NCBI GenBank assembly: GCA_020431945.1
Contig: JAGQHH010000288.1
Span: 1-12,834 of the forward strand
Direction: 5' to 3'
From: Cyanobacteria bacterium HKST-UBA02
GTDB lineage: Bacteria; Cyanobacteriota; Vampirovibrionia; Obscuribacterales; Obscuribacteraceae
DNA length: 12,834 bases
The translations under genes and the position numbers were made by a program. Each line of letters starts with the position of its first letter. Positions within the stretch are counted from its first letter, which is position 1. Below the pieces are notes generated by a model that was given only the letters and a program-made list of their open reading frames with translations, did not search any database and had not been told where the DNA came from. This document shows positions 1 to 7,071 of this stretch, piece by piece.

Positions 1-2
1 TG

Positions 3-1172
3 CCTTACTTCCACCGGACCATTCTCAGGGCCGAAGCCCAGCAACAGGTAGACGACGCCGGGCTGCAGAAATCCTCGACCCTTCTTGCCGTCGCCTGCGC
101 GCAGCCGGCAAGCGTTTTCGACCCCAAACCCTTCCCCGGTGCTCTCACCGTGAGCTTCCCTGACGGAATGCCCGACGGAACCCAGCAGCTCACCATGCCC
201 CTGGATCTATACGGGCCGCTTCTGGCGGACCCTTCCGACTATTACCATGCCGATGCCGGCGACTATCCGGTGGATGCTTCCAGCACCGTACAGGCTGACA
301 CGAGCTGGCCCGTGGCCTCCGACGCTCAGTACCTCGCCTCGAATGCCTGTGTGATCGCGGTCTATGACTGGCTCAAGCGCGCCGGAACCAAAGCCGACGT
401 CAACTCGGTGGTGGGCATGCACAATACTCCCTTCGACGCCCAGGGTCCGCCGGTTGCCTTCGGTCCGGGCGGCATCCTCGGCACTATTCCCGCCGGTATC
501 GTCCATATCTACAGGATCGACAGCGACGGACTGGTTTCCTATCAAAGCAAAGACCAGGCTCCCAAGCCCTGGTATGTGGTGGGAGAGAACCAGGGATTCG
601 TCGAATCCTTCGATGTCCTGGATGACGGTGCCATCCCCTTCACCGTCAGTCCGATCTCGCTGCCTTCGGCTTTCATGGCCTGGCCTGTGACAACCAGCAA
701 TGCTTCCCTCGAATTCACCTCTTCCTACGACATCTATGTGCGGCTCTACTCGAGACGAATGAGCACCATGACCGGCGGCAAACATGCCGGCGAGCCCATG
801 GACAACACAGTGACGGCGAAACGCCCGGGTATCCTGAGACTCTCTCACCTGGTGCCCGGCCGGGCAGCCTTCGAGACCGTCTTCTCAGGCCGGGGCGCCC
901 AGGGAAAGAAATGGTGGAAGAAAGGCCAGACCGGATTCAATGGCGCACCGCCCGGACTGTCCGCCCGGGAGGATTTCCCGAGCGCCGGCTCGAGCGGCAA
1001 CCTGGATACCAATCCGGCTCTCTACGAGAAATATGACGATGCCGGCGGTGGTCCCCGTCTAAGCTACAAGACCAACGGCTCGGTCTCCGATATCCGCTTC
1101 CGGCGGGTTCTCAAAATCGATGACGACGTGTCGCCTCCCAACTCCGAGTTCGCTTATGTAGCGGAGCGCTGA
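3..1172 (+). CDS. Unidentified large protein, C-terminal part (5' end outside window)
   Basis: The reading frame is open from the first complete codon at base 3 to the TGA at 1170-1172, so the gene starts upstream of the window. A GTG at 150 could serve as a start, but the 49 codons before it are free of stops and read as ordinary protein (PYFHRTILRAEAQQQVDDAG...), so I treat this as a truncated gene. About 389 residues are visible. The segment is rich in Gly, Pro, Asp and Tyr, has few Cys and no obvious membrane helix, and looks like an extracellular beta-rich domain (for example FGPGGILGTIPAGI and YDIYVRLYSRR). The opening stretch (RAEAQQQVDDAG...LLAVACA) faintly recalls the segment after the membrane helix of TadE/TadG-type pilus proteins; this is weak inference. 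It converges on the next gene with only 9 bp between stop codons. I do not recognise a family. Confidence 0.75.
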   Translation, partial: PYFHRTILRAEAQQQVDDAGLQKSSTLLAVACAQPASVFDPKPFPGALTVSFPDGMPDGTQQLTMPLDLYGPLLADPSDYYHADAGDYPVDASSTVQADTSWPVASDAQYLASNACVIAVYDWLKRAGTKADVNSVVGMHNTPFDAQGPPVAFGPGGILGTIPAGIVHIYRIDSDGLVSYQSKDQAPKPWYVVGENQGFVESFDVLDDGAIPFTVSPISLPSAFMAWPVTTSNASLEFTSSYDIYVRLYSRRMSTMTGGKHAGEPMDNTVTAKRPGILRLSHLVPGRAAFETVFSGRGAQGKKWWKKGQTGFNGAPPGLSAREDFPSAGSSGNLDTNPALYEKYDDAGGGPRLSYKTNGSVSDIRFRRVLKIDDDVSPPNSEFAYVAER

Positions 1173-1181
1173 GAGCGCGAG

Positions 1182-3620
1182 CTAGGAAAATGGTGCAATC
1201 AGGGCTTTGAGGATGCTGCAATAATCATCCGTCCAGAGCTCGAAACCAGGTGTCTCGGAAAGAGGCTCCCAACCCATGTCTGAGAGCTTCCCCGCCACAG
1301 GGTCTTTACTATCGCGGTAGAGCACAACCCATTCGGTGGGATAGCGTCCGAGATCCTCGCTGGCGGTCATATCGGTACGAGACAGGGACTTCAGACCGAG
1401 CTCCCGGGCCAGCCGGGCAAGGACAGGCTTGAGATCGTAATAGTTGTTCGATATCTGAAATGCCAGGAGCCCGTCCTTCTTGAGCTTGGTCAGGTACATA
1501 GCAGCCGCTTCCCTGGTGAGCAGGTGAGTGGGGATCGAATCGGAGCTGAATGCATCGAGAACGATCAGCTTGAAATAATCATATGGCGCTTTAGCGAGCT
1601 GCAGGCGACCATCTCCGGCAACTAATTTGAGATCGACACCCCGCTTTCTCGCCTGATACAGATAAGTGAAATAGAACGGATCCTCGGCAATGTCGATGAC
1701 GGTATTGTCCAGCTCGTAAAAGATCGCTGTCTGGCCGCGATCGGCATAAGAAGCCAGGGTACCGCAGCCCAGACCAAGCACCGCATATGGTTCGCGCCTC
1801 GCATCGGCATTTCCTTCGCCCGCTTGCCCACCAGCATCTGCCGCGAAAGGAGGCGTTCCGTAGACAGCCCGCATCAACTCCCCCAGCGGGCCCTGGGGAT
1901 GGAAATAAGCCACAGGTTGTCCCCGCCTGGCCGGGTCCAGACTCTCGATGCCGTGCAAAGTAGCTCCGTGCCAGAATTTGATTACATCGGGCCGTCTCAG
2001 GACCTCGACCTTGAGACAACCATAGAAATTTCTGTGCCTGAGGACCACATCACCGGAAAGGAGACTCAGTTGAAAGACGAAGATCAGTCCGGCAGCAGTC
2101 AGGCAGGCGCGTCTGGCCTCGAGACCGAAAGGCAGAGCGAAGCAAGCGGCGATTGGCAACACGAAAAGCAAAAACACAGCTATAGCGACATAGACTTCGG
2201 GAGCCTTGACGAGAAGGTCATTGCCTCCTGCACGCAAGAAGAAATAGAAGAACCAGCCGGCGATGACCACCAGGGCGAATATGCCCAGGGGGCGTCGAAG
2301 ACCGGTGAAGCCCCGCTTACCGGCAGCACCGCCGGCGATAACCAGAAGGGAGAGAAAGAGCGCCACCGGATATTCGTACCAGTCGTTGAAAATCAAAGGC
2401 GCTATCAGAGTATTGAAAAAGCTTCCGAGCGCGCCCCCGGCACCGACTATGAGATAGAACTCGGTAAGATGCTCGGGCTCGGGTCTGTCCTGAGCCAGAA
2501 GGCTGTGACAGGCAGTACAGACGAGCAGCAGAGCGAGAAGATGAAGAGAGATGGCATCGGTCACCAGCCTGGGCGTAGCGGTGATATGAGCCTGCATCGC
2601 CTGGAAAGCGAGAAACACCAGGACGGCCGCTACCGCAAGCGGTGCAGCGATTTTAAGAATGCTCACCAGGCGCGCCCCGGGTCTGGAGAAAGCGATGATG
2701 AAGGAGAGCAGGTAGATCAGGAGCGGCACCATCCAGAAAAAAGGAACCGCGGCAAGCTCGGTGGTGACAAAAGTGGTCAAACCGAGAAACAGGGTCGAAG
2801 GCACGAAAGTAAGAGCCAGCCAGTTGAGCTGCCGTTTCAACTCCGGCTCTTCGACAGCTTTCGCTCCTGATTTGTCTTCGGACTTTTCTAAGTCCGAACC
2901 TTCTTCAGGAGCGACGGTCTCGCCGGTCTCCGGAATTTTGTCGGTTTCGGGGCTAGTTTCGACACTGGCTTTTGCACTTTTTTCTGGATCGGCATCAGCA
3001 CTGGCATCGCGTTGTGCAAACGGACGCCGGCTCCAGACCAGCAAGAGAAGCAAGCCGATGAGACCGGCGAGGCTGCCGTAAAGCCATGCCACCAGAGCAG
3101 ACTGATCGATCAGGCTGAAGCGAGGCTCGACGAAAAATGGATAGGCAATCAGCCCGATTATCCCTCCGGCATTGCTTGCGGCGTACAAGAAATACGGATC
3201 GGCAGAGCCGGGAGCGCCGGTGTCTGAATACCACTTCTGCAAAAGCGGTGCCGTGGTGGAGATGGCGAAAAACATGGCACCGATCATGGCGGTCAGAGTA
3301 AGGATCAAGAAAATCAACGGGTGCTCCGCCTGGGGCTCCGCGAAGGGAAGGCGCAAAGGCAGGAAAAGAAAGGGAAGGCAGCAGACAAGGCCATGCACTA
3401 TGAGCTGCTTTCCAAGGCTCAGTTTGACGGTGAGGAAGTGAGAATAGAGATAGCCTGCCAGCAGGAGGACCTGGTAGTAGAGCACGCAAGCGGTCCAGAC
3501 AGCAGCGGCTCCGCCCAGCCTGGGCAGAATGAGCTTGGCGACCAGCGGCTCGAGGACGAACATGAGCATCGAGGAGAGAAAGAGCGCCACAACAAAGACA
3601 GCTATCAGGCAAACTCTCAT
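1182..3620 (-). CDS. Fused membrane transporter-like / spermidine synthase-like protein
   Basis: From the ATG at 3620 the product has 812 residues. Residues about 5-200 and 265-525 hold many hydrophobic helices, with the family-like opening LFLSSMLMFVLEPLVAKLILP and WTACVLYYQVLLLAGYLYSH. Between them lies an acidic, low-complexity loop (about 200-265). The C-terminal part (about 610-810) is a SAM-methyltransferase/aminopropyltransferase fold: LGLGCGT at 615-621, acidic YELD at 635-638, GDGR at 669-672, LDAFSSDSIP at 688-697 and a terminal WTDDY at 796-800. This order is typical of proteins annotated as fused MFS/spermidine synthase. The usual GGGDG polyamine-synthase motif is replaced, so true spermidine synthesis is doubtful and the substrate is unknown. 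The frame stays open far upstream (to 4238), but that part is antisense to a gene with a signal peptide; GTG 3722 and TTG 3707 remain possible starts. No Shine-Dalgarno is obvious before 3620. Confidence 0.9.
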   Translation of the reverse strand: MRVCLIAVFVVALFLSSMLMFVLEPLVAKLILPRLGGAAAVWTACVLYYQVLLLAGYLYSHFLTVKLSLGKQLIVHGLVCCLPFLFLPLRLPFAEPQAEHPLIFLILTLTAMIGAMFFAISTTAPLLQKWYSDTGAPGSADPYFLYAASNAGGIIGLIAYPFFVEPRFSLIDQSALVAWLYGSLAGLIGLLLLLVWSRRPFAQRDASADADPEKSAKASVETSPETDKIPETGETVAPEEGSDLEKSEDKSGAKAVEEPELKRQLNWLALTFVPSTLFLGLTTFVTTELAAVPFFWMVPLLIYLLSFIIAFSRPGARLVSILKIAAPLAVAAVLVFLAFQAMQAHITATPRLVTDAISLHLLALLLVCTACHSLLAQDRPEPEHLTEFYLIVGAGGALGSFFNTLIAPLIFNDWYEYPVALFLSLLVIAGGAAGKRGFTGLRRPLGIFALVVIAGWFFYFFLRAGGNDLLVKAPEVYVAIAVFLLFVLPIAACFALPFGLEARRACLTAAGLIFVFQLSLLSGDVVLRHRNFYGCLKVEVLRRPDVIKFWHGATLHGIESLDPARRGQPVAYFHPQGPLGELMRAVYGTPPFAADAGGQAGEGNADARREPYAVLGLGCGTLASYADRGQTAIFYELDNTVIDIAEDPFYFTYLYQARKRGVDLKLVAGDGRLQLAKAPYDYFKLIVLDAFSSDSIPTHLLTREAAAMYLTKLKKDGLLAFQISNNYYDLKPVLARLARELGLKSLSRTDMTASEDLGRYPTEWVVLYRDSKDPVAGKLSDMGWEPLSETPGFELWTDDYCSILKALIAPFS

Positions 3621-3764
3621 GGCACCGGATGGGGCGGTGGATCTAGCAGTATCGGCGGGTCTGGCAGTATCGGTGGAAATGCTCCTGCTCCTCGAGGGAG
3701 AACTCAACAGATTACATACCACTATGATTAAATGAGAAGAATTATCAGGAATAGAAATAGAATC
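3621..3764. promoter_or_regulatory. Divergent intergenic region with 18-bp-spaced direct repeat
   Basis: This 144-bp region separates the divergent fused membrane protein and secreted-protein genes. It contains the decamer GCAGTATCGG twice, at 3646-3655 and 3664-3673, exactly 18 bp apart. On the minus strand the repeat is in frame with the downstream gene (ADTAR/TDTAR), so it could instead be an N-terminal extension of that protein. A TATGAT -10 hexamer lies on the plus strand at 3723-3728. I see no convincing minus-strand promoter. Confidence 0.4.
3723..3728 (+). promoter_or_regulatory. Candidate -10 element (TATGAT) for the secreted protein gene
   Basis: TATGAT differs from TATAAT at one base. 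It predicts transcription start near 3735, downstream of the ATG at 3732 and about 30 nt before the ATG at 3765. It therefore supports 3765 as the true start. No good -35 element is visible at the right distance. Confidence 0.35.
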
Positions 3765-4487
3765 ATGAGCTCCTCTTTCTTGAAAGCAATCGCTCTTCTG
3801 GCCTGCCTGCTCTCTTTGCAGTGCCTGGCACCTGCCCCGGCAGCTCCCGGAGCAGGCTCGAAAGGACATGTCTTCGTAATCAAGCAACTCCAGGAGAAAA
3901 CCGGTCAGCACACGATCTGTATGAGCAAAGACGGTTTCAAGCTCATCTGCGGCGAGCTCGCCCTGGTTTCCACGGCACCGGACTGGGGAGTCACCATCTT
4001 CAACCGCCGGGCTAAGAAGTGCTTCAAGACGTCTCTGGATAAGCTTGCAAACGACTGGATCGAATCCCTTCCCGGAGGAGCCATGACTCCGGCACCGAAA
4101 GGACCGGAAGACGAGAAGACCATCGCCGGGCACAAAACCGGCCATTTCCAGATCAAAGACGGAGCCAGGCCGGCAATAGACGTCTGGCTGACCCACGACA
4201 TTCCCATGGATCCCAATGTCATCAAGCTCGTCCGGCACCTTTACGGCAACGACAGCATCGACGGTCTGCCGCTCCTGGCTTCCGGTCCGAACAAAAACGG
4301 CAAGACCATCGATTATCTGACCACCCAGTGGTGCCAGGAGAGGGAGTTATCAGACTCATTCTACGGAGTGCCGGCGAGCTGCAAACCGACAGACAAACTC
4401 GAGGAAGTCGAGCATCCAAAGAACCTGAGCCCGGAAAGGGTGAGACGGTTCAAGCCTTTCGCCAACAAGAAGATCAATCGACCCTGA
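3765..4487 (+). CDS. Secreted protein of unknown function (DUF4412-like pattern)
   Basis: The product has 240 residues from ATG 3765, or 251 from an upstream in-frame ATG at 3732. I prefer 3765: CAGGA lies at 3746-3750 ahead of it, and the candidate -10 at 3723-3728 would put the transcript start after 3732. Residues 1-28 form a signal peptide: Lys7, a hydrophobic core LLACLLSLQCL, then APAPAAPG with a likely cleavage after Ala. SLQC is not a proper lipobox. The mature part has MSKDGFKLICG, then IFNRRAKKCFKTSLDK and later KTIAGHKTGHFQIKDG. This order of a surface description, a 'tK.cf' segment and 'iaGhkt' is like the periplasmic DUF4412/LolA-like barrel proteins; that assignment is inference. 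Six Cys residues remain after the likely cleavage site. The gene converges on the kinase-fold gene with a 20-bp gap. Confidence 0.82.
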   Translation: MSSSFLKAIALLACLLSLQCLAPAPAAPGAGSKGHVFVIKQLQEKTGQHTICMSKDGFKLICGELALVSTAPDWGVTIFNRRAKKCFKTSLDKLANDWIESLPGGAMTPAPKGPEDEKTIAGHKTGHFQIKDGARPAIDVWLTHDIPMDPNVIKLVRHLYGNDSIDGLPLLASGPNKNGKTIDYLTTQWCQERELSDSFYGVPASCKPTDKLEEVEHPKNLSPERVRRFKPFANKKINRP

Positions 4488-4507
4488 TTTCTATTTCTTC
4501 CTGGCTT

Positions 4508-6502
4508 CTACTTCTTCCACTCGTCCCGGAACTCGCGGTAGTCGATTCGACGGCGATTGCCCACCACCGGATCGGCTTTCCAGCTTGCTTTCGGAGAATA
4601 GCGGCTGTAATACTCGGAGCCAAGAGCCGCCCGCTTCTCGATCTCTTTGAGCTTGTATTTACGTCTTGCTGCAGGCGGAGCATTGGGATCGGGAGGCGGA
4701 GCCGCCTCCGCCATGATAATGTCCGGCTCGTCCGAATCCTTCTTCTCCTTGTCCTTTTTCGAGGGAGATTCGCTGGATACCGGAATGTCGTCGTCCTTCA
4801 AGGCAGCTTCGGCCGAATCCTTATCCGCAGGTTTCAAAAAAGTGTGGGCAAGCTGTTTGGAGCCCAGGTGCCAGGCTTCTGTCAGACTATCGAAATTGAA
4901 GATCACCAGACTGACGATTGCCACCGCCGCCAGTGACAGCCCGACAAGCTTGCCGATGGTGACTGTAGGAGACTGGCGGGGTCCGGCGGTGGCGAAATGC
5001 CCGGTAAACTGCATGGCCAGAGTGCTTTCCGTCTCGCTTTGATTCTGCCTCAGGGCTACGAGATTACGCACTGTGGTCTTCAGCTTCATCGTCTTGGCGG
5101 CACGACGACGGCGTCCTTTCGGCGCCACTTCCTCTCCGCTGATATCCCTGGGAGGTGGAGGCGGAGGCTGGGGCCTCGCCAGCTCCCGATCGGCATCCAC
5201 GCCCATCGCCTGCTCGGCTTCCTGCCGCTCTTTGCGCGGCGCAACATCATCAGGAAGCTCGGCCGTCTCGAGTTCGGTCTCGGCTGCTGAAAGAACGACG
5301 GCTTCGGCTCCGGAAATTACATCGGTCCTGGCAGACTCGGAGATCCTCGGCTCTTCCAGGGTGAGATCGAGAGCTTCTGCGGAAATCCTCGGTTCTTCCA
5401 GGGTAAGATCGAGACCTTCTTCAAAAATCGCAGAAGCTTCCGCTGACTCGAAAGCTTCGCCGCCTGTCTCGGCTTCCGCTTCGGTTTCGAGCTCGGCTTC
5501 CTCTCCGGTCTCGAGTTCGCCTTCCTCTCCGGCTTCGGGAGCGCCGGTCTTTTGATACCAGTTCTCGAGCCCTTCCAGAAAGGCAGTAACGGACGGAAGT
5601 CGCCAGTCCGGATCGCGATCGAGGGCGTCTTCGATGAGCTGCCCGAATTGCTCGATCAGGGCAAAGTCCGAGCGCAAGCTACTCATCGGCACCAGACGGA
5701 CACCTTCGTCGCCTTCTCCTTTGCTCCACTCCGGGCTCTTGCCGGTGACCAGAAGATACGAGATCACTCCCAGTGAAAACACATCCGAATTGAAAGTGAC
5801 CTGCTCCTTGCGAATCTGCTCCGGACTGATAAACTCCCGGAGCGAGCTGCTGACACCATCTATGAAGACGCCTTCGGGCATGCCGATGGCAAAATCCAGA
5901 ACCTTGATCTGAACGTCGTCTTCATCTTGAGTGAGAAGCACATTGGTCGGTCTCAAACCGCCATGAACGCAACCGCTGCGGTGCGCGTATTCGAGAGCGC
6001 CACCGATGTCCCGGAGAACTGTGTAAGTGTCCTCCTCATCCAGAGGTCCCACGGTGTTGAGCAACTCCCGGAGATTGGCGGCTCGCAGGAACTCGAGCAT
6101 AACGACGAATTTGCCGTCTTCGGACTCGCATACATCGACGACCCTGGCGATATTCTCGTGGTCGAGCTTGCGGGCGCTCTCCGCTGCCTCTCGAAAGCGC
6201 TTCTGAGCAGCGGGGGTCTCATCTTTCAGGACCTTGGCGGCAATCTGCTGGCGGGTCTCATTATCGAGAGCGGAATAGACCTCGGTGATCTCACCCTCAC
6301 CGAGAAAGTCGATTATCTCGAACCGCCCTGCGACGGTTTGCCCCATGAGGGAACGGCGACGATATGAAGAGCCCCCGGCTGAATAAGCCGGCCGCGCAGC
6401 CGAAGGTTCCGGAGCCGAAGGCTGAAGAGAGTCGAGAGACGCGAAGTCCGTAGAATCTTCGTCCTCCTCCATCATTTCCGGTAGCTTTGGGTCTTTATCC
6501 AA
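4508..6502 (-). CDS. Membrane-anchored Ser/Thr protein kinase-fold protein, predicted pseudokinase
   Basis: The product has 664 residues from TTG 6502; ATGs at 6475 and 6472 are alternative starts and none has a good ribosome site. Residues about 56-315 are a Hanks-type kinase domain: glycine loop GEGEITEV (68-75, degenerate), ATP Lys K90 in AAKVL, likely helix-C Glu E105, D203 in DFA (DFG position), SPE at 226-228, D240 and R301. The catalytic loop reads H180-G-G-L-R-P-T-N187, so the HRD proton-acceptor Asp is replaced by Gly182, while Asn187 and Asp203 for metal binding remain. ATP binding is plausible and phosphotransfer unlikely. A long Glu/Ala-rich linker (320-440) contains a 14-residue duplication (LDLTLEEPRIS at 364-374 and 378-388), a Pro run (445-451) and a basic patch (463-475). 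One membrane helix (519-537) precedes a charged tail to 664, probably extracytoplasmic. The layout resembles bacterial PknB-type kinases with an added outer tail. Confidence 0.88.
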   Translation of the reverse strand: MDKDPKLPEMMEEDEDSTDFASLDSLQPSAPEPSAARPAYSAGGSSYRRRSLMGQTVAGRFEIIDFLGEGEITEVYSALDNETRQQIAAKVLKDETPAAQKRFREAAESARKLDHENIARVVDVCESEDGKFVVMLEFLRAANLRELLNTVGPLDEEDTYTVLRDIGGALEYAHRSGCVHGGLRPTNVLLTQDEDDVQIKVLDFAIGMPEGVFIDGVSSSLREFISPEQIRKEQVTFNSDVFSLGVISYLLVTGKSPEWSKGEGDEGVRLVPMSSLRSDFALIEQFGQLIEDALDRDPDWRLPSVTAFLEGLENWYQKTGAPEAGEEGELETGEEAELETEAEAETGGEAFESAEASAIFEEGLDLTLEEPRISAEALDLTLEEPRISESARTDVISGAEAVVLSAAETELETAELPDDVAPRKERQEAEQAMGVDADRELARPQPPPPPPRDISGEEVAPKGRRRRAAKTMKLKTTVRNLVALRQNQSETESTLAMQFTGHFATAGPRQSPTVTIGKLVGLSLAAVAIVSLVIFNFDSLTEAWHLGSKQLAHTFLKPADKDSAEAALKDDDIPVSSESPSKKDKEKKDSDEPDIIMAEAAPPPDPNAPPAARRKYKLKEIEKRAALGSEYYSRYSPKASWKADPVVGNRRRIDYREFRDEWKK
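5338..5412 (-). repeat. 42-bp in-frame duplication in the kinase linker
   Basis: The octamer ATCCTCGG recurs at 5343 and 5385, and the surrounding sequence repeats with a 42-bp period and a few substitutions. It encodes two copies of LDLTLEEPRIS plus a three-residue spacer. The period is a multiple of three, so the frame is kept. Confidence 0.8.
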
Positions 6503-6555
6503 TTTCTGCTGTCCACGTTCTCCAAAAGAGCTAACATCAGTTTCAAGAATAAGCT

Positions 6556-6605
6556 TACGTCGGTCAGATCATAAATCGAATTTCATGATTGGTCTTTTTG
6601 ACGTA
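6556..6605. promoter_or_regulatory. Nested inverted repeats between divergent genes, possible operator
   Basis: TACGTC at 6556-6561 pairs with GACGTA at 6600-6605. Inside it, ATCAT at 6568-6572 pairs with ATGAT at 6585-6589. The two dyads are nearly concentric, with centres about 6580 and 6578. The outer right arm overlaps the TTGACG -35 box at 6598-6603, as expected for a repressor or activator site serving one or both divergent genes. No regulator is encoded in the window. Confidence 0.35.
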
Positions 6606-6625
6606 TAGCTTCTCTATTTTATATC
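6598..6625 (+). promoter_or_regulatory. Candidate sigma70-type promoter for the small secreted protein
   Basis: TTGACG at 6598-6603 (5 of 6 to consensus) is followed after 16 bp by TATATC at 6620-6625 (4 of 6), in an AT-rich stretch. The transcript would start near 6633, giving a leader of about 53 nt. Confidence 0.45.
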
Positions 6626-6667
6626 TTCACAATTTCTAAGATGGTCGATCTATCTATTGGCATCCAT

Positions 6668-6675
6668 GCTATAAC
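6668..6675 (+). promoter_or_regulatory. Alternative extended -10 (TGcTATAAC) close to the start codon
   Basis: TG, one base, then TATAAC at 6670-6675 forms an extended -10. Only 10 bases separate it from ATG 6686, so a transcript from here would be almost leaderless. The gene also lacks a clear Shine-Dalgarno, which fits that option. Confidence 0.35.
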
Positions 6676-6685
6676 CTGACGAGCC

Positions 6686-6979
6686 ATGAAAAAACAAGTT
6701 ATAGCTACCCTAGCCCTGATCACCTGCGGACTCGCGCAGCCGGCATTTTGCGGCACTCTAGAGCAAGAGCAGCTGGACAGCGACTTCGAGCTGAAGAAGA
6801 TTTATTTCGGTATCGACTATCCCTGGCAAATGCTCGAGCCCTGGGACGAAGCCATGATCAGGCTTTACAAATCGACCGGCAGCCAGGACCTGACCGCTTC
6901 TGAGAAAACGAAGAAAAAGGTCGCCGCCAGCACCAAGAAAAAATCAAAGAAGAAAAAGAGCACCGAAATCAGTCTCTGA
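6686..6979 (+). CDS. Small secreted protein with lysine-rich tail
   Basis: The product has 97 residues. Residues 1-22 are a classical signal peptide (MKKQVIATLALITCGLAQPAFC), with likely cleavage just before GTLEQEQ. The mature protein is acidic and aromatic in its first half (FELKKIYFGIDYPWQMLEPWDEAMIRLY). It then becomes strongly basic, with repeated KK/KKK between residues 74 and 92. The mature part has no Cys. I do not recognise a family. The tail could bind anionic polymers such as lipopolysaccharide or nucleic acid, but nothing here proves it. The gene is divergent from the kinase-fold gene, sharing a 183-bp control region, and lies 92 bp ahead of the TPR-like gene on the same strand. 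Confidence 0.72.
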   Translation: MKKQVIATLALITCGLAQPAFCGTLEQEQLDSDFELKKIYFGIDYPWQMLEPWDEAMIRLYKSTGSQDLTASEKTKKKVAASTKKKSKKKKSTEISL

Positions 6980-7071
6980 GTTTCGATAAATTAGCTCCAC
7001 GTTTCGCCCTGGCCCCTAGCGGGAAAGCTCACAGTGATGGGTGTGTCCTCTGCCCGGGGTCCCGATAAGCC

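Noticed and set aside
207..848. 213-codon minus-strand open frame
   Set aside because: Antisense to the partial gene at the left edge; His/Gly/Arg-rich composition typical of a GC-rich shadow frame.
1824..2870. 348-codon plus-strand open frame
   Set aside because: It is the antisense shadow of the multi-helix membrane gene and encodes a low-complexity Glu/Gln/Arg/Ser mixture with no ribosome site.
3621..4238. N-terminal extension of the fused membrane protein frame to 4238
   Set aside because: The extension is antisense to a gene with a clear signal peptide, is Cys/Arg-rich without domain character, and the family-like membrane start begins at 3620.
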